From the NCBI RefSeq assembly GCF_001425785.1, contig NZ_LMDI01000076.1, positions 62,001 through 126,000 of the forward strand: 64,000 bases of DNA. The letters run 5' to 3'. The stretch is from Rhizobacter sp. Root1221. GTDB lineage: Bacteria > Pseudomonadota > Gammaproteobacteria > Burkholderiales > Burkholderiaceae_C. This document shows, piece by piece, positions 26,466-39,974 of this stretch (positions within the stretch are counted from its first letter, which is position 1; each line of letters starts with the position of its first letter). Below the pieces are notes generated by a model, which was given only the letters and a program-made list of their open reading frames with translations, did no database searches and had not been told where the DNA came from. The position numbers and the translations under genes are program-made.

Positions 26466-27413
26466 AAGGGAGACCCGCGATGGCCCTCGATCACCTGCGT
26501 GCCCTGCGCATCTTCGTGAAGGTGATCGACGAGGGCAGCTTTGCCGGTGCCTCGCGGGCGCTCGACATGACCACGTCCAGCATCACACGCAGCGTGGCGG
26601 ACCTCGAGGAACACCTCGGCAGCCGGTTGATCAACCGCACCACGCGCAGCCTGTCGCTCACGGAAGTGGGTGCCACGTACCTCGAGCGCGTGCGGCCCCT
26701 CCTCGACGACCTGGACGAGGCCGATGCGCAGGCCGCCGCCGCCACGGGCGAGGTGCGCGGCCGGTTGCGGGTTGCCAGTACGACCAGTTTCCTGGCCAGC
26801 AACCTGACACGGCTGTTGCCGGTGTTCCAGGCGCGCCACCCGCTGGTCAGCGTTCAACTGAACGCCATCCGGCCGGGCATCGAACCCGACGAAAGCGCCG
26901 ACGTGACCATCCTGGTCCACCGAGGCCCCGACCCGCTGGACGGGCACTTCGTGGCGCGGCTGCTGGCGCACACGGAAGTGATCCTGTGCGCCTCCCCCGC
27001 CTACCTCGCGGCGCGCGGCCGCCCGTCGACACCGGAAGAGTTGCTCCAGCACGAGGTGCTCGTGCCCGACCTCCCGTTCGTGGAGCGTGTGACGCGCTTT
27101 CGCCCGGCGGATGGCGGCGACACGGTGCTGGTGGAAGCGAGGGCGGCCCGCACCACGTCCGCCCACCCCGAACTGCTGGTGATGGCGGCACGCGACGGCC
27201 TGGGCATCGCCGGCGCGCTGTCGTTCGAGGTGGCCCGCGACCTCGAGCGCGGCACCCTCGAACGCGTGCTGCCGGACTGGGACATCGGCACGTTACAGGT
27301 CTACGCGGCCATGCCCAGCCGCAAGCACCTGCCGGCCCGCACGCGCCGCTTCATCGAATTCCTGCTGGAGCAGCTGGGCGGCCAGCCGGTGGACCCGTGG
27401 CTGGCCGGCACCA

Positions 27414-30818
<3,405 letters not shown>

Positions 30819-31640
30819 TCAGGGCTCCAGGGAGAAAGCAGGTAGGTCGGAGGTGTCGCGGATGTCGATGCGCACGCGCATCGATTCCGTGCCACCCCCT
30901 TCACGCACACCGCGGATGGGCGAGCAGGCCGCGTAGTCGGGCCCCACGGCCAGGCGCACGTGGCGTTCGTCGATCAGGCAGCCATGGGTCACGTCGACGC
31001 TGAGCCAGCGCCGGCGCGGCAGGTCGACACACACATCGACCCACGCATGGCTCGCCAGGTGTTCGGCACCCGGCGCATGGAAATAGCCGCTCACGTACCG
31101 CGCCGGCACCCCGTGGCTGCGGCAGGTGGCGATGAAGATGTGGGCGTGGTCCTGGCACACACCGCCACCGAGGGCCAGCGCCTCCATCGCGGTGGTGTGC
31201 ACGGACGTGGTGCGGGGCTTGTACGGCACCCGCGCGAGCACCTCGCGCGCCAGGCCGATGGCACGCGACTCGTCCACGCGGCCGCCGGACACGGTGTCCG
31301 CCCCGAGTGCAGCGAGGCGGGTGTGCGACTGGGTCAGCGCGGTGGGCCGCAGGTACACCTGGGCGGGCGCACCGTCGTCCACCAGCACGGGCTCGCCGTG
31401 CGTCTGCACCGTGCCGCTGGCCCACACCGACCCGCTGGTCAGGCGCCGCGTGACACTGCAGGTATGGGCCACGTTGCCGTACCCGTCGCGGGACGGGAAC
31501 AGCGGGCCCGGCGCCTTCACCGACCAGTCGAGCACGGTCTGGTGGGCGCTGCCCTGCGGGGTCAGGCAGAGCGACTGCAACGCGTACTGCAATGGCGCGC
31601 TGTATTCGTAGCGGGTGACGTGCTGGATGTGCAGTTTCAT
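30819..31640 (-). CDS. Transglutaminase-like protease
   Basis: 273 residues with an N-terminal beta domain (HVTRYEYSAPLQYA) and a transglutaminase core having Cys in GGVCQDHAHIFI (~160), His in ASHAWVDVCVDLP (~205) and Asp in VDVTHG, a typical catalytic triad. It is the small transglutaminase of the ATP-grasp/alpha-E cluster. The start is ATG at 31640. Stop and the start of the large fusion gene abut. Confidence 0.93.
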   Translation of the reverse strand: MKLHIQHVTRYEYSAPLQYALQSLCLTPQGSAHQTVLDWSVKAPGPLFPSRDGYGNVAHTCSVTRRLTSGSVWASGTVQTHGEPVLVDDGAPAQVYLRPTALTQSHTRLAALGADTVSGGRVDESRAIGLAREVLARVPYKPRTTSVHTTAMEALALGGGVCQDHAHIFIATCRSHGVPARYVSGYFHAPGAEHLASHAWVDVCVDLPRRRWLSVDVTHGCLIDERHVRLAVGPDYAACSPIRGVREGGGTESMRVRIDIRDTSDLPAFSLEP

Positions 31641-31655
31641 CCGGCAGCGTGTCGG

Positions 31656-32621
31656 TCAGGCGGCCACGGGCACGAGGAAATCGCGGCTGATGCCAACGCC
31701 CAGCGTGCCCACGCGGTCGAGGAACTGGGTGAGGAACGCGTGCAGACCCGTCGCGAGGATCTCGTCGATGCGGCCGAACTTCAGGTCGGCCTGCAGGCGC
31801 CCGGCCCGGCGCAAGGTGTCGCCCGACTGTTCGTTGGCGACGTGGTGCAGGTTCGACACCACCTCGTCCATGCACGCCGCGAGCGACCGCGGCATGTCGG
31901 ACCGCAGGATCAGCAACTCGGCCACCTTCTCCGGCCGGATCACGTTGCGGTAGGCCTTGCGGTACACCTCGAAGCCGGACACCGACCGCAGGATGGCGGA
32001 CCAGTGGTAGAAGTCGTACTCCTGGTCCTTGCCATTGGGCCCCGCGGTGCCGAAGAACTCGCTCTCCACGGCATGGAACTTCACGTCGAGCATGCGGGCG
32101 GTGTTGTCGGCGCGTTCGAGGAAGCTGCCGATGCGCAGGAAGTGGAACGCCTCGTCCTGCAGCATGGTGCCCACGGTGACCCCGCGCGACAGGTGAGAGC
32201 GGAACTTCACCCACTCGAAACTTTCGCCCGGGTCTTTCTGGAAGCTCTTGTTGCGCAACATGCGCTGGAACTCGAGCCAGGTCTGGTTCTGCGTTTCCCA
32301 CACCTCGGTGGTCAGCGTGCCGCGCACGGCCCGCGCGTTTTCACGTGCGGCCATCAGGCAGCTGTAGATGCTGGACGGGTTGCGCTCGTCGCCCACCATG
32401 TAGTCCATGATCTTGCGATCGGTGACGGCGCCGTAGCGCGAGGTGTAGTCCTCGGTCAGCTCGGAAATGCTGAGCAGGCCCTTCCAGCCGTTTTCGGCGG
32501 TGTCGGCGGACTGGGGCAGCAGCGACGTCTGATAGTTGACGTCCAGCATCCGGGCGGTGTTCTCGGCCCGCTCCATGTAGCGCGCCATCCAGTAGAGGTG
32601 ATCAGCGGTTCTCGACAGCAT
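31656..32621 (-). CDS. Alpha-E domain protein (DUF403)
   Basis: 321 residues of almost entirely alpha-helical, charged sequence beginning MLSRTADHLYWMARYMERAEN, the hallmark of the alpha-E family. Alpha-E proteins always occur beside circularly permuted ATP-grasp proteins and transglutaminases and are believed to work with them in the synthesis of an unknown peptide-type product. A repeat of the start motif occurs mid-protein (~RIGSFLERADNTARMLD at ~170), consistent with an internal duplication. Confidence 0.94.
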   Translation of the reverse strand: MLSRTADHLYWMARYMERAENTARMLDVNYQTSLLPQSADTAENGWKGLLSISELTEDYTSRYGAVTDRKIMDYMVGDERNPSSIYSCLMAARENARAVRGTLTTEVWETQNQTWLEFQRMLRNKSFQKDPGESFEWVKFRSHLSRGVTVGTMLQDEAFHFLRIGSFLERADNTARMLDVKFHAVESEFFGTAGPNGKDQEYDFYHWSAILRSVSGFEVYRKAYRNVIRPEKVAELLILRSDMPRSLAACMDEVVSNLHHVANEQSGDTLRRAGRLQADLKFGRIDEILATGLHAFLTQFLDRVGTLGVGISRDFLVPVAA

Positions 32622-32625
32622 ATGT

Positions 32626-34062
32626 TCAGGCCTCCAGCACCCAGGTGTCCTTTGTACCCCCGCCTTGCGACGAGTTGACGACGAGCGATCCCTCCTTCAG
32701 CGCCACGCGGGTCAGGCCGCCCGGCACCATCTGCACGTCCTTGCCGCTCAGCACGAACGGGCGCAGGTCGATGTGGCGCGGCGCGATGCCGCTCTCCACG
32801 AACGTGGGGCACGTGGACAGCGCCAGCGTGGGCTGTGCGATGTAACCCGACGCGTTGGCGATGAGCACCTTGCGGAAGTCGGCGATCTCCTCCTTCGTGG
32901 AGGCCGGGCCCACGAGCATGCCGTAGCCGCCGGCACCGTGCACTTCCTTGACCACCAGCTCGGGCAGGTGGTCGAGCACGTACTTGAGGTCTTCCTCCTC
33001 GCGGCACTGGTACGTGGGCACGTTGTTGAGGATGGGTTTTTCGCCGAGGTAGAACTCGATCATCTTCGGCACGTACGGGTAGATCGACTTGTCGTCGGCG
33101 ATGCCCGTGCCGATGGCGTTCGACAACGTCACGTTGCCGGCGCGGTACACGCTCAGCAGGCCCGCGCAACCGAGCGTGCTGTCGGGGCGGAACGCGAGCG
33201 GGTCGAGGAAGTCGTCGTCGACGCGGCGGTAGATCACGTCCACCCGCTTCGGGCCCTGCGTGGTGCGCATGTAGACGAAGTTGTCGCGCACGAAGAGGTC
33301 CTGGCCCTCGACGAGTTCGACGCCCATCTGCTGCGCGAGGAAGGCGTGTTCGAAGTAGGCACTGTTGTACATGCCCGGGGTGAGCACCACCACCGTGGGG
33401 TCGTTGACCGCGGCCGGCGCCACGCCACGCAGCGTTTCGAGCAGCAGGTCGGGGTAGTGCGCCACCGGGGCCACGCGGTGCTGGCTGAAGAGCTCGGGGA
33501 AGAGCCGCATCATCATCTTGCGGTTCTCGAGCATGTAGCTCACGCCGCTCGGCACGCGCAGGTTGTCTTCCAGCACGTAGTACGAACCGCTGCCATCGGG
33601 ATTCGCCGCGCGCACGATGTCGATGCCGCTGATGTGGGAGTACACGCGCTCGGGCACGTCCACGCCCATCATCTCGGGCCGGAACTGCGCGTTCTTGAAG
33701 ATCTGCTCACCCGGCACGATGCCCGCGCGGATGATGTCCTGCCCGTGGTACACGTCGTGGATGAAACGGTTGAGCGCCGTGACCCGCTGCACGAGGCCCT
33801 TTTCCATCTCGGCCCATTCGTGGGCCGGGATCACGCGGGGGATCAGGTCGAAGGGGATCAGGCGTTCCGTGCCGCTGCCGTCCTCGTCCTTCGCGCCGTA
33901 GACGGCGAACGTGATCCCCACGCGACGGAAGATCATCTCCGCCTCTTCGCGGCGTGAACGCATCACGTCGCCGGGTTGCTGTGACAGCCAACGGTCATAG
34001 AGCCGGTAGTGCTCTCGCACCTGGTCAGGGCTCGCCTGCATCTCGTCAAAGCTCGAAATCAT
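32626..34062 (-). CDS. Circularly permuted ATP-grasp protein
   Basis: 478 residues. A circularly permuted ATP-grasp (DUF404/DUF407) with a Lys-containing nucleotide motif in the second half and GGYGMLVGP at ~380, and conserved elements such as [14 protein letters not shown] and [19 protein letters not shown]-grasp proteins of this group are predicted to ligate a carboxylate and amine. The ATG at 34062 follows GAGGAGAG by 7 nt and is preferred over the longer alternative. First gene of the cluster, 4 bp upstream of the alpha-E gene. Confidence 0.94.
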   Translation of the reverse strand: MISSFDEMQASPDQVREHYRLYDRWLSQQPGDVMRSRREEAEMIFRRVGITFAVYGAKDEDGSGTERLIPFDLIPRVIPAHEWAEMEKGLVQRVTALNRFIHDVYHGQDIIRAGIVPGEQIFKNAQFRPEMMGVDVPERVYSHISGIDIVRAANPDGSGSYYVLEDNLRVPSGVSYMLENRKMMMRLFPELFSQHRVAPVAHYPDLLLETLRGVAPAAVNDPTVVVLTPGMYNSAYFEHAFLAQQMGVELVEGQDLFVRDNFVYMRTTQGPKRVDVIYRRVDDDFLDPLAFRPDSTLGCAGLLSVYRAGNVTLSNAIGTGIADDKSIYPYVPKMIEFYLGEKPILNNVPTYQCREEEDLKYVLDHLPELVVKEVHGAGGYGMLVGPASTKEEIADFRKVLIANASGYIAQPTLALSTCPTFVESGIAPRHIDLRPFVLSGKDVQMVPGGLTRVALKEGSLVVNSSQGGGTKDTWVLEA

Positions 34063-34305
34063 TCGCAGTCTCTCCTCGAAGACCAACTTAGCAATATCCA
34101 GGCCACGCGATCACCGCCATGGTGCACTGCCAGACCGATGCACTGCATGCAGGCATCCGCCCGATTTACCCCGGAATCCGGGCTGTCGACCCCGCGATTT
34201 CGCACCATCCCAGGGAGTGGTGTACCACCGAATTTGCACCGAAGTCCAACCCGGTGCGCCGGTGGCCGTGGCGGCCCACGCGATCGTGGAACCGGTGCCG
34301 GGGGA

Positions 34306-34572
34306 TCAAGGGTGCTGGGAAGGCCGGAACATCGACCGGCCCGGGTCGTCGAACGCCGATTCGAACAGGCGCGAGTGGGGCATGGTGGAGTGGCTGTTCT
34401 GGCGCCACCAGTGGTCGGCCTTGGCGCGGTGCGCCCGGCGGTCGGCCTCGCTGCGGGCCGCGGCCCGGCGGCGCAGGTGGTCGCGGCAGCGGTCCCACGC
34501 CCAGGGCACGGCCACACCTGCGGCCAGCGCGCCGGCCACGACAACAAACAAGGCGGGGTCGATACTGCTCAT
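34306..34572 (-). CDS. Small membrane protein, hypothetical
   Basis: About 88 residues from ATG at 34572. One hydrophobic segment (~5-25) is followed by an Arg/Ala-rich, strongly charged region ending in an unremarkable Ser/His-rich tail. I do not recognise a family. It lies on the same strand directly downstream of comEC (stop at 34577) with a 4 bp gap, so it may be cotranscribed. The rest of 34087-34305 shows no gene. Confidence 0.55.
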   Translation of the reverse strand: MSSIDPALFVVVAGALAAGVAVPWAWDRCRDHLRRRAAARSEADRRAHRAKADHWWRQNSHSTMPHSRLFESAFDDPGRSMFRPSQHP

Positions 34573-34576
34573 CGGG

Positions 34577-36994
34577 TCATTTTCGCCCATCTGGTGGCAA
34601 CGTGCCACGCGCGTGCCAGTATCGTGCCGACGTGGGCCGCTCGCAGCGCCCGCCGGCCGCGGTGCCGTCGCCGGACCAGTGCCATGCGCCGCAGGCCGGG
34701 CTGGTGAACACCTTCACCCCGCGGTCTTCGAGCCGGCCGAGCACCTCGGCCACCGGGTGGCCGAAGCGGTTGCGGTAACCCGCCTGGATCAGCGCCACCG
34801 ACGGCTGCACCGCATCGAGGAACGCCGCGGTGGACGAGGTGCGGCTCCCGTGGTGGGGCACCAGCAGCACGTCGCTGGCCAGGGGTGCGCCCGCGGCCAC
34901 CAGCTGCGCCTCCTGCGCCCGTTCGATGTCACCCGCCAGCAGCGCACTGCCGTTGTCGCCCTGCACCCGCAGCACACACGATTTCGCGTTGGGTTTCAGT
35001 GGGCGCGCATGGTCGGTGTCGAGCGGGTGCAGCACGTCGAATTGCACGCCGTCCCACACCCACGACTGGCCCGCGTCACAGCGGCGGTCGGCGTGCGCCA
35101 GGCCCAGCAACGGGTGGCCGGGTTCGAGTGAACTGAGCAGTTCATGCACCGGCAGCGCGGTGAGGAGCGCTTCGGCGCCGCCCACGTGGTCGGTGTCGCG
35201 GTGGCTGAGCGTCAGGCGGTCGATGTGGTGTTCTCCCCGCGCCCGAAGCAGCGGCAGCAGCACCCGTTCACCGGCATTGGTGTCGGGTGAGTACTGCGGG
35301 CCGGTGTCGTAGACGAGCAGGTGAGACCGCGTGCGCACCAGCACCGCCGTGCCCTGCCCCACGTCGGCCGCGAGCAACTCGAAGCGCCCGTGCGCGGGCC
35401 GCGGCACCGCCGGCAGGGCCAGGGGCACCAACAGCGGCACGGCCAGCAGCCGCAGGCGCCAGGGCAACGGCATCACGAGGCACGCCGCCCCGCACAGGCT
35501 CGCCAGCTGCGCCCAGGCCGGGGCGGCGGGCGACGTCCACACCCCGCCCGGCCAGGTGCTGATGGCCTGCAGCACCACCCCGGCCTGCTGCACGAGCCAG
35601 GCCCCTGCCAGCCACAGCGGCGCGCACAGCACGCCCAGCAGCGCCAGCGGCGTGATGGCCAGCGTGAACAGCGGGATGGCCACGAGGTTGGCCACGAAAC
35701 CCACCACCGACACCTGCTGGAACAGCATCAGCGACAGGGGTGCGAGGCCCGCGCTGGCCACCAGCTGGGTCTTCACGCCGTTGCGGAGCCCGCGCACCAC
35801 CGCATCCCACAACCGGGTGGCGGCTGCCGGCGCGCCGGGGCCCGACGACACCATCAGCAAGGCCACCGCGCCGAACGACAACCAGAAGCCGGCCTGCAGC
35901 AGCGCCCAGGGGTCGGCCGCGCTCACCACCGCGGCGGCCAACAGCAGCACCAGCGGCAGCGGCCAGCGCCCCCCCGCCGCCTGCAGCAGCGTGACCGTGG
36001 CGAGCATCCACACCGTGCGTTGCGCCGGCACGCCCCACCCGGCGAACGCGGCATAGGCCAGCGCGGCCGCCAAGCCGCCCACGCGCCCCGCCACGGGCGC
36101 CGGCACGCACAAGCAGGCCGCGGTGCTGCGGGCCCAGAGGCGGCGCAGCCCCCAGCCCGCGACCCAGGCGAACATCGTGATGTGGAGCCCACTGATGCTG
36201 ACGAGGTGGGCGATGCCGGTGTCGCGGAAGACCTGCCAGTCGTGGCGATCGATGGCGGACTGGTCGCCCACGGCCAGCGCGGCCAGCACCCCTGCTTCGC
36301 GCGGGCCGGGCACCGTGGCGAAGAGGGTGTCGCGCACGTGCTGGCGCGCCCGTTCCACCGGGTGGGCCCAGCCCGTGCCGAGGCGCTCGGGGGCCGCGCC
36401 CGAACCCGGTTTCACCGAACCCACGGCGCGCAGGCCCTGCTCGAACAGGTGAAGTTCCTGGTCGAACCCGTTCGGGTTGCGCAGCCCGTGCGGCCGGCGC
36501 AGGCGAACGGTGAAGCGCCAGCGGTCGCCCGCGCGGAAGTCAGGCGGGGGGCCGCCCGGGGTGGCGCGCCCCCCGAACCCGGCGTACCAGCCCAGCAGCA
36601 CGTGAGGCGGCACGTCGACCGGCGCACCGTTCCAGTGGGCCGTGCGCACATCGAACCGGAAGCGCAACCCGTTGTCGAGCACCTGCGTCATGGCGGCCAC
36701 CGTGCCGTCGAGCACGAGGTCTTCGCTTTCGAGATGGATGGGCAGCGCCTGCGCGAGCCGATGCAGGGCCTGCCCGGCCGAGAGGCCGAAGCCGAGCAGC
36801 ATGGCGGCCACGCACGCCCAACCCACCCGGCGGCGCCGGATGGCCGTGACGGCCAGCGCGGCACCGGCTGCCACCACCGCGAGCACGCCGCCCGCGGCAG
36901 GCAACTCGCGCAGTTGCAGGTGGGCGAGCACGCCCGCGAGCCAGGCGGCACACAGCGCCCCGCCCCGCCACCCGAAATTGACTCCTGAGTTCAC
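34577..36994 (-). CDS. comEC: ComEC/Rec2 DNA-uptake channel protein
   Basis: About 805 residues from GTG at 36994, the normal ComEC size. It forms the inner-membrane channel for single-stranded DNA uptake in natural transformation. An N-terminal region (DUF4131) with membrane segments is followed by the Competence domain (HLVSISGLHITMFAWV near 245-260 and many helices to ~545), and a C-terminal metallo-beta-lactamase-like domain with SHRDTDHVGGAEALL and later VPHHGSRTSST metal motifs. The longer frame upstream lies in divergent genes and is rejected. Presence suggests natural competence potential. Confidence 0.93.
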   Translation of the reverse strand: MNSGVNFGWRGGALCAAWLAGVLAHLQLRELPAAGGVLAVVAAGAALAVTAIRRRRVGWACVAAMLLGFGLSAGQALHRLAQALPIHLESEDLVLDGTVAAMTQVLDNGLRFRFDVRTAHWNGAPVDVPPHVLLGWYAGFGGRATPGGPPPDFRAGDRWRFTVRLRRPHGLRNPNGFDQELHLFEQGLRAVGSVKPGSGAAPERLGTGWAHPVERARQHVRDTLFATVPGPREAGVLAALAVGDQSAIDRHDWQVFRDTGIAHLVSISGLHITMFAWVAGWGLRRLWARSTAACLCVPAPVAGRVGGLAAALAYAAFAGWGVPAQRTVWMLATVTLLQAAGGRWPLPLVLLLAAAVVSAADPWALLQAGFWLSFGAVALLMVSSGPGAPAAATRLWDAVVRGLRNGVKTQLVASAGLAPLSLMLFQQVSVVGFVANLVAIPLFTLAITPLALLGVLCAPLWLAGAWLVQQAGVVLQAISTWPGGVWTSPAAPAWAQLASLCGAACLVMPLPWRLRLLAVPLLVPLALPAVPRPAHGRFELLAADVGQGTAVLVRTRSHLLVYDTGPQYSPDTNAGERVLLPLLRARGEHHIDRLTLSHRDTDHVGGAEALLTALPVHELLSSLEPGHPLLGLAHADRRCDAGQSWVWDGVQFDVLHPLDTDHARPLKPNAKSCVLRVQGDNGSALLAGDIERAQEAQLVAAGAPLASDVLLVPHHGSRTSSTAAFLDAVQPSVALIQAGYRNRFGHPVAEVLGRLEDRGVKVFTSPACGAWHWSGDGTAAGGRCERPTSARYWHARGTLPPDGRK

Positions 36995-37069
36995 CTTTGA
37001 TTCCCGGTTCCCGGACAGCGGCCCGGGCCGAGTGTAGGATTTGCCCCTTCGCCTACCCCCTGAAGAACC

Positions 37070-37525
37070 ATGTCCGTATACGACCGCCTGAAAACCCTCG
37101 GCATCGAACTGCCGCCCGTCGCGGTGCCTGCCGCCGCCTATGTGCCGTTCGTGCAAACCGGCAACCTCGTGTTCCTGTCGGGCCACATCGCCAAGCTGGA
37201 CGGCAAGCCGTGGGTGGGGCAGCTGGGCCTGAACATCGACACCGCCACGGGCCGGCTCGCGGCCCGCGCCGTGGCCATCGACCTGCTGGGCACGCTGCAC
37301 GCGGCCGTCGGTGACCTGAACCGTGTCACGCGCATCGTCAAGGCGACGAGCCTCGTGAACAGCACCGCGGCGTTCACCGAACAGCACCTGGTCACGAACG
37401 GCTTCTCGGACCTGATCGGCGAGGTGTTCGGCGACCTGGGCAAACATGCGCGCGCCGCGTTCGGCGTGGCCCAGATTCCGCTGGGCGCCTGTGTCGAGAT
37501 CGACCTGATCGCCGAGGTCGCCTGA
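37070..37525 (+). CDS. RidA-family protein
   Basis: 151 residues, of the longer YabJ/RidA-like type. RidA proteins hydrolyse reactive enamine/imine intermediates made by PLP enzymes. Characteristic stretches are LVFLSGHIA, GLNIDTATG and the C-terminal FGVAQIPLGACVEIDLIAEVA. The catalytic Arg equivalent is in the segment containing TRIVKATSLV only loosely, so enzymatic activity is uncertain. dsbB follows after 3 bp, so the two are cotranscribed. Confidence 0.93.
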   Translation: MSVYDRLKTLGIELPPVAVPAAAYVPFVQTGNLVFLSGHIAKLDGKPWVGQLGLNIDTATGRLAARAVAIDLLGTLHAAVGDLNRVTRIVKATSLVNSTAAFTEQHLVTNGFSDLIGEVFGDLGKHARAAFGVAQIPLGACVEIDLIAEVA

Positions 37526-37528
37526 CCC

Positions 37529-38029
37529 ATGGCCACCGCCTTGTCCGACCGCAACACCTCGCGCCTGCTGTGGGGCATGGCTGCCGCGTGCGCCGTGGCC
37601 CTGGGGCTCGCACTGGCCGCGCAGTACGGCTGGGACATGCGCCCTTGCCCGTGGTGCGTGCTGCAGCGCCTGCTGTTTGTCGTGATCGGCGTGCTGTGCG
37701 CCGTCGGCGCACTTGCGCCGCGCTTGCGCCGGCCGCTGGCCGGGCTGTCGCTGCTGACCGCCGTGGCGGGTGTGGCGGCGGCGGTTTACCAGCACACGGT
37801 CGCGGCCGCCAGCTTCTCGTGCAACCTGACCTTCGCCGACAAGGTGGTCAGCGGCCTGAAGCTCGATTCGCTGCTGCCGTCGGTCTTCAGCGCCACGGCC
37901 AGTTGCGCCGAAGCGGCCGTGTCGGTGCTGGGCGTGCCGTTCGCGTACTGGAGCCTCGCGTTGTTCGTGTTGCTGGGGGCCGCGGCGGTTGCCGTGGTGG
38001 GCCGCGCACGCCGTCCTCAGGGACATTGA
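37529..38029 (+). CDS. dsbB: DsbB disulfide bond formation protein
   Basis: 166 residues with four membrane helices. DsbB reoxidises DsbA and passes electrons to quinones. The two periplasmic cysteine pairs are present: C40-P-W-C43 and the second pair C98 and C126. The layout and length are typical. It is 3 bp downstream of the RidA gene. Confidence 0.96.
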   Translation: MATALSDRNTSRLLWGMAAACAVALGLALAAQYGWDMRPCPWCVLQRLLFVVIGVLCAVGALAPRLRRPLAGLSLLTAVAGVAAAVYQHTVAAASFSCNLTFADKVVSGLKLDSLLPSVFSATASCAEAAVSVLGVPFAYWSLALFVLLGAAAVAVVGRARRPQGH

Positions 38030-38097
38030 ACGAACGGCGTTGACCCCGGGGGGCGCCTGCGCTAACTTGTTCGTCTCTGGTCATCGAAGGAGCGAAC

Positions 38098-38460
38098 ATG
38101 TGGCACTGGAACTCGCTGTGGGCGCCAGCTCCGGGGGACCCTCCCGCGATCGACGACCCCAAGCTGTACCGCGCCCCATGGACGCCGGAACAGGCCTTCG
38201 TGCTGCAATCGCGCGCCTGGGACACCCTCGTGAGTGCCAGCCGCGCGTGGTGGAGCTTCTGGATGGCGTCGCTGTCGATGCCGGGTCAACCGCCAGTGGG
38301 TGAACTGACCCCGAAGACCGACATCGAATCGCCCCCACCGCCCCACCGGGCCGATGCCAAACGGCGCACGGCGTCAGCTCGCACGCGTGCCCCGGCACCG
38401 GGGGCCAAGCGCGCACCCCATCCGGAATCGCGCTCGGGCCTGCAGGCCCGCAAGCGCTGA
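38098..38460 (+). CDS. Hypothetical protein, basic C-terminus
   Basis: 120 residues. The start ATG at 38098 has AAGGAG 7 nt upstream. The N-terminal half is Trp-rich (MWHWNSLWAP, TPEQAFVLQSRAWDTLV, WWSFWMASL); the C-terminal half is low-complexity, Pro/Arg/Ala-rich and basic. No recognised domain; it could be a membrane-associated or phasin-like accessory protein. Function not assigned. Confidence 0.7.
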   Translation: MWHWNSLWAPAPGDPPAIDDPKLYRAPWTPEQAFVLQSRAWDTLVSASRAWWSFWMASLSMPGQPPVGELTPKTDIESPPPPHRADAKRRTASARTRAPAPGAKRAPHPESRSGLQARKR

Positions 38461-38486
38461 CAGGGTGCTGGGCGCCTCGCGGCGCT

Positions 38487-38541
38487 CAGTGCTGGTTCAG
38501 TGCTGGTTCAGTGCGCGCTCAGTGCGCGCTCAGTGCGGTTT
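38487..38541. repeat. Five tandem copies of an 11-bp repeat
   Basis: Units of CAGTGCTGGTT (twice), CAGTGCGCGCT (twice) and CAGTGCGGTTT, following each other without a gap, at the 3' end of the convergent gene at 38530. It is likely a slipped-strand product. Confidence 0.85.
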
Positions 38542-38787
38542 GCGCGGCCGCTTGAACGACTTGGGCGTATACACATTGCCTTCCCATTCGCCCGCCGACT
38601 TGGCGCGGCGGATGGCTTCGGCCGCCCCGCGCGAAGCGCGAACGCGGTGCACCACCCACATGGGCGCGTGCACGGCAGCGCGCCACGCCTGATCGAAACG
38701 GTACCGGGCGCGCGCACCCAGGCACAGACGCAGCAGCATCACGACACACACCGCCAACGCGGTCCCCGCCAGCACCTTCTCGATCAC
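38530..38787 (-). CDS. Hypothetical small membrane protein
   Basis: 85 residues with one hydrophobic segment at ~5-24 followed by a basic, Arg/Ala-rich region and a KSFKRPRKPH tail. No family recognised. Its last codons lie in the 11-bp tandem repeat, which may have shifted the original C-terminus. It is convergent with the gene at 38098. Confidence 0.6.
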   Translation of the reverse strand: MIEKVLAGTALAVCVVMLLRLCLGARARYRFDQAWRAAVHAPMWVVHRVRASRGAAEAIRRAKSAGEWEGNVYTPKSFKRPRKPH

Positions 38788-38942
38788 ATCCAGCTCCTCG
38801 ACGCCTCACGGCGACGCCACGATCTTACACAGCGCCCCGGGTCCGTCCAGTGATCTTCGCGCTGTCGGGCCCGCCCACCTGCGGGATGGGCAAATCGCCA
38901 CGATGGCCGTGGGGCATGAGGCGGGCGTTACGCTGCACCACG

Positions 38943-39851
38943 ATGGCCCTTCCTCACACCATCCCGCCCACCGTGCATCACGTGACCGTGCTCGCCCGGC
39001 ATCCGGCACGATTCGCCTGGCAGGTGCTGCGGGCCTTCAGGGCGAACCAGGGTCTGCTGCTGGCCGGCGCGGTCGCGTACTACGCCCTGCTGTCGATCGT
39101 GCCGTTGCTGATCCTGGCGGTGATTGCGCTGTCCCACGTCATCGACCAGGCCGAACTGCTGGAAACACTCGGCATCTACCTCGAATGGCTCGTACCTGGC
39201 CAATCGGGCTCGGTCGTGCGCGAGTTGGCGAGCTTCCTGGACCACCGCGACGTGATGGGCTGGGTGCTGCTCGCCACGATGCTGTTTTTCAGCTCGCTCG
39301 CGTTCACCGTGCTGGAAAACGCGATGTCGGTGATCTTCCACCACCGGGTTGCCATCCGCCGCCGGCACTTCCTGGTGTCGGCGGTGCTGCCGTACTGCTA
39401 CATCGTGTGCCTCGGCGTGGGCCTGCTCCTCGTCACGCTCGTGGCGGGGGCATTCCAGGTGCTGGGTGACGAAAGCGTGCGGTTCGTGGGCCGCTACTGG
39501 TCGCTCGGCGGCGTGTCGGGCGTGCTGCTGTACCTGCTCGGGTTTGCCGGCGAGGTGATCTTGCTCACGTCGATCTACCTGGTCATGCCGGTAGGCCGGC
39601 TGCGCGTGCGCCACGCCCTCGTGGGCGGGGTCACCGCGGCGGTGCTGTGGGAGATCACCCGCCACCTGCTGCTCTGGTACTTCGCAACGCTGTCGCAAGT
39701 GAACGTGGTGTACGGCTCGCTCACCACAGCCATCGTGGTGCTGTTGAGCCTCGAGTTCGCCGCGGGCCTGCTGCTGCTCGGCGCGCAGGTGATCTCCGAG
39801 TTCGAGCGGCTGGACCCCGCCCCGCCGGCGGGTTTGCGGACCCCAGGGTAA
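38943..39851 (+). CDS. YihY/BrkB-family inner-membrane protein
   Basis: 302 residues from ATG at 38943. Six or so membrane helices (for example ~43-64, 107-130, 150-175, 190-215, 225-250, 260-282) and family motifs AGAVAYYALLSIVPLL, FTVLENAMSVIF and YGSLTTAIVVLLSLEFAAGLLLLGAQ. Members were once called ribonuclease BN by mistake; the role is unknown. An alternative start about 30 residues upstream lacks RBS support. Confidence 0.93.
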   Translation: MALPHTIPPTVHHVTVLARHPARFAWQVLRAFRANQGLLLAGAVAYYALLSIVPLLILAVIALSHVIDQAELLETLGIYLEWLVPGQSGSVVRELASFLDHRDVMGWVLLATMLFFSSLAFTVLENAMSVIFHHRVAIRRRHFLVSAVLPYCYIVCLGVGLLLVTLVAGAFQVLGDESVRFVGRYWSLGGVSGVLLYLLGFAGEVILLTSIYLVMPVGRLRVRHALVGGVTAAVLWEITRHLLLWYFATLSQVNVVYGSLTTAIVVLLSLEFAAGLLLLGAQVISEFERLDPAPPAGLRTPG

Positions 39852-39974
39852 ACCTTGCCGGACAACCCGCACAGCCGACGGAGGAGCCGTCCTACACCGC
39901 GCGGGCGTACCAAGAGGCATAAATGGAGGAAGTGCGGCACCGGCCGCTTTCCACCATCCAGCAGGGAGATCCCC

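Noticed and set aside
36994-38026. Upstream extension of the ComEC reading frame
   Set aside because: It runs antisense through dsbB and the RidA gene, both with clear family features.
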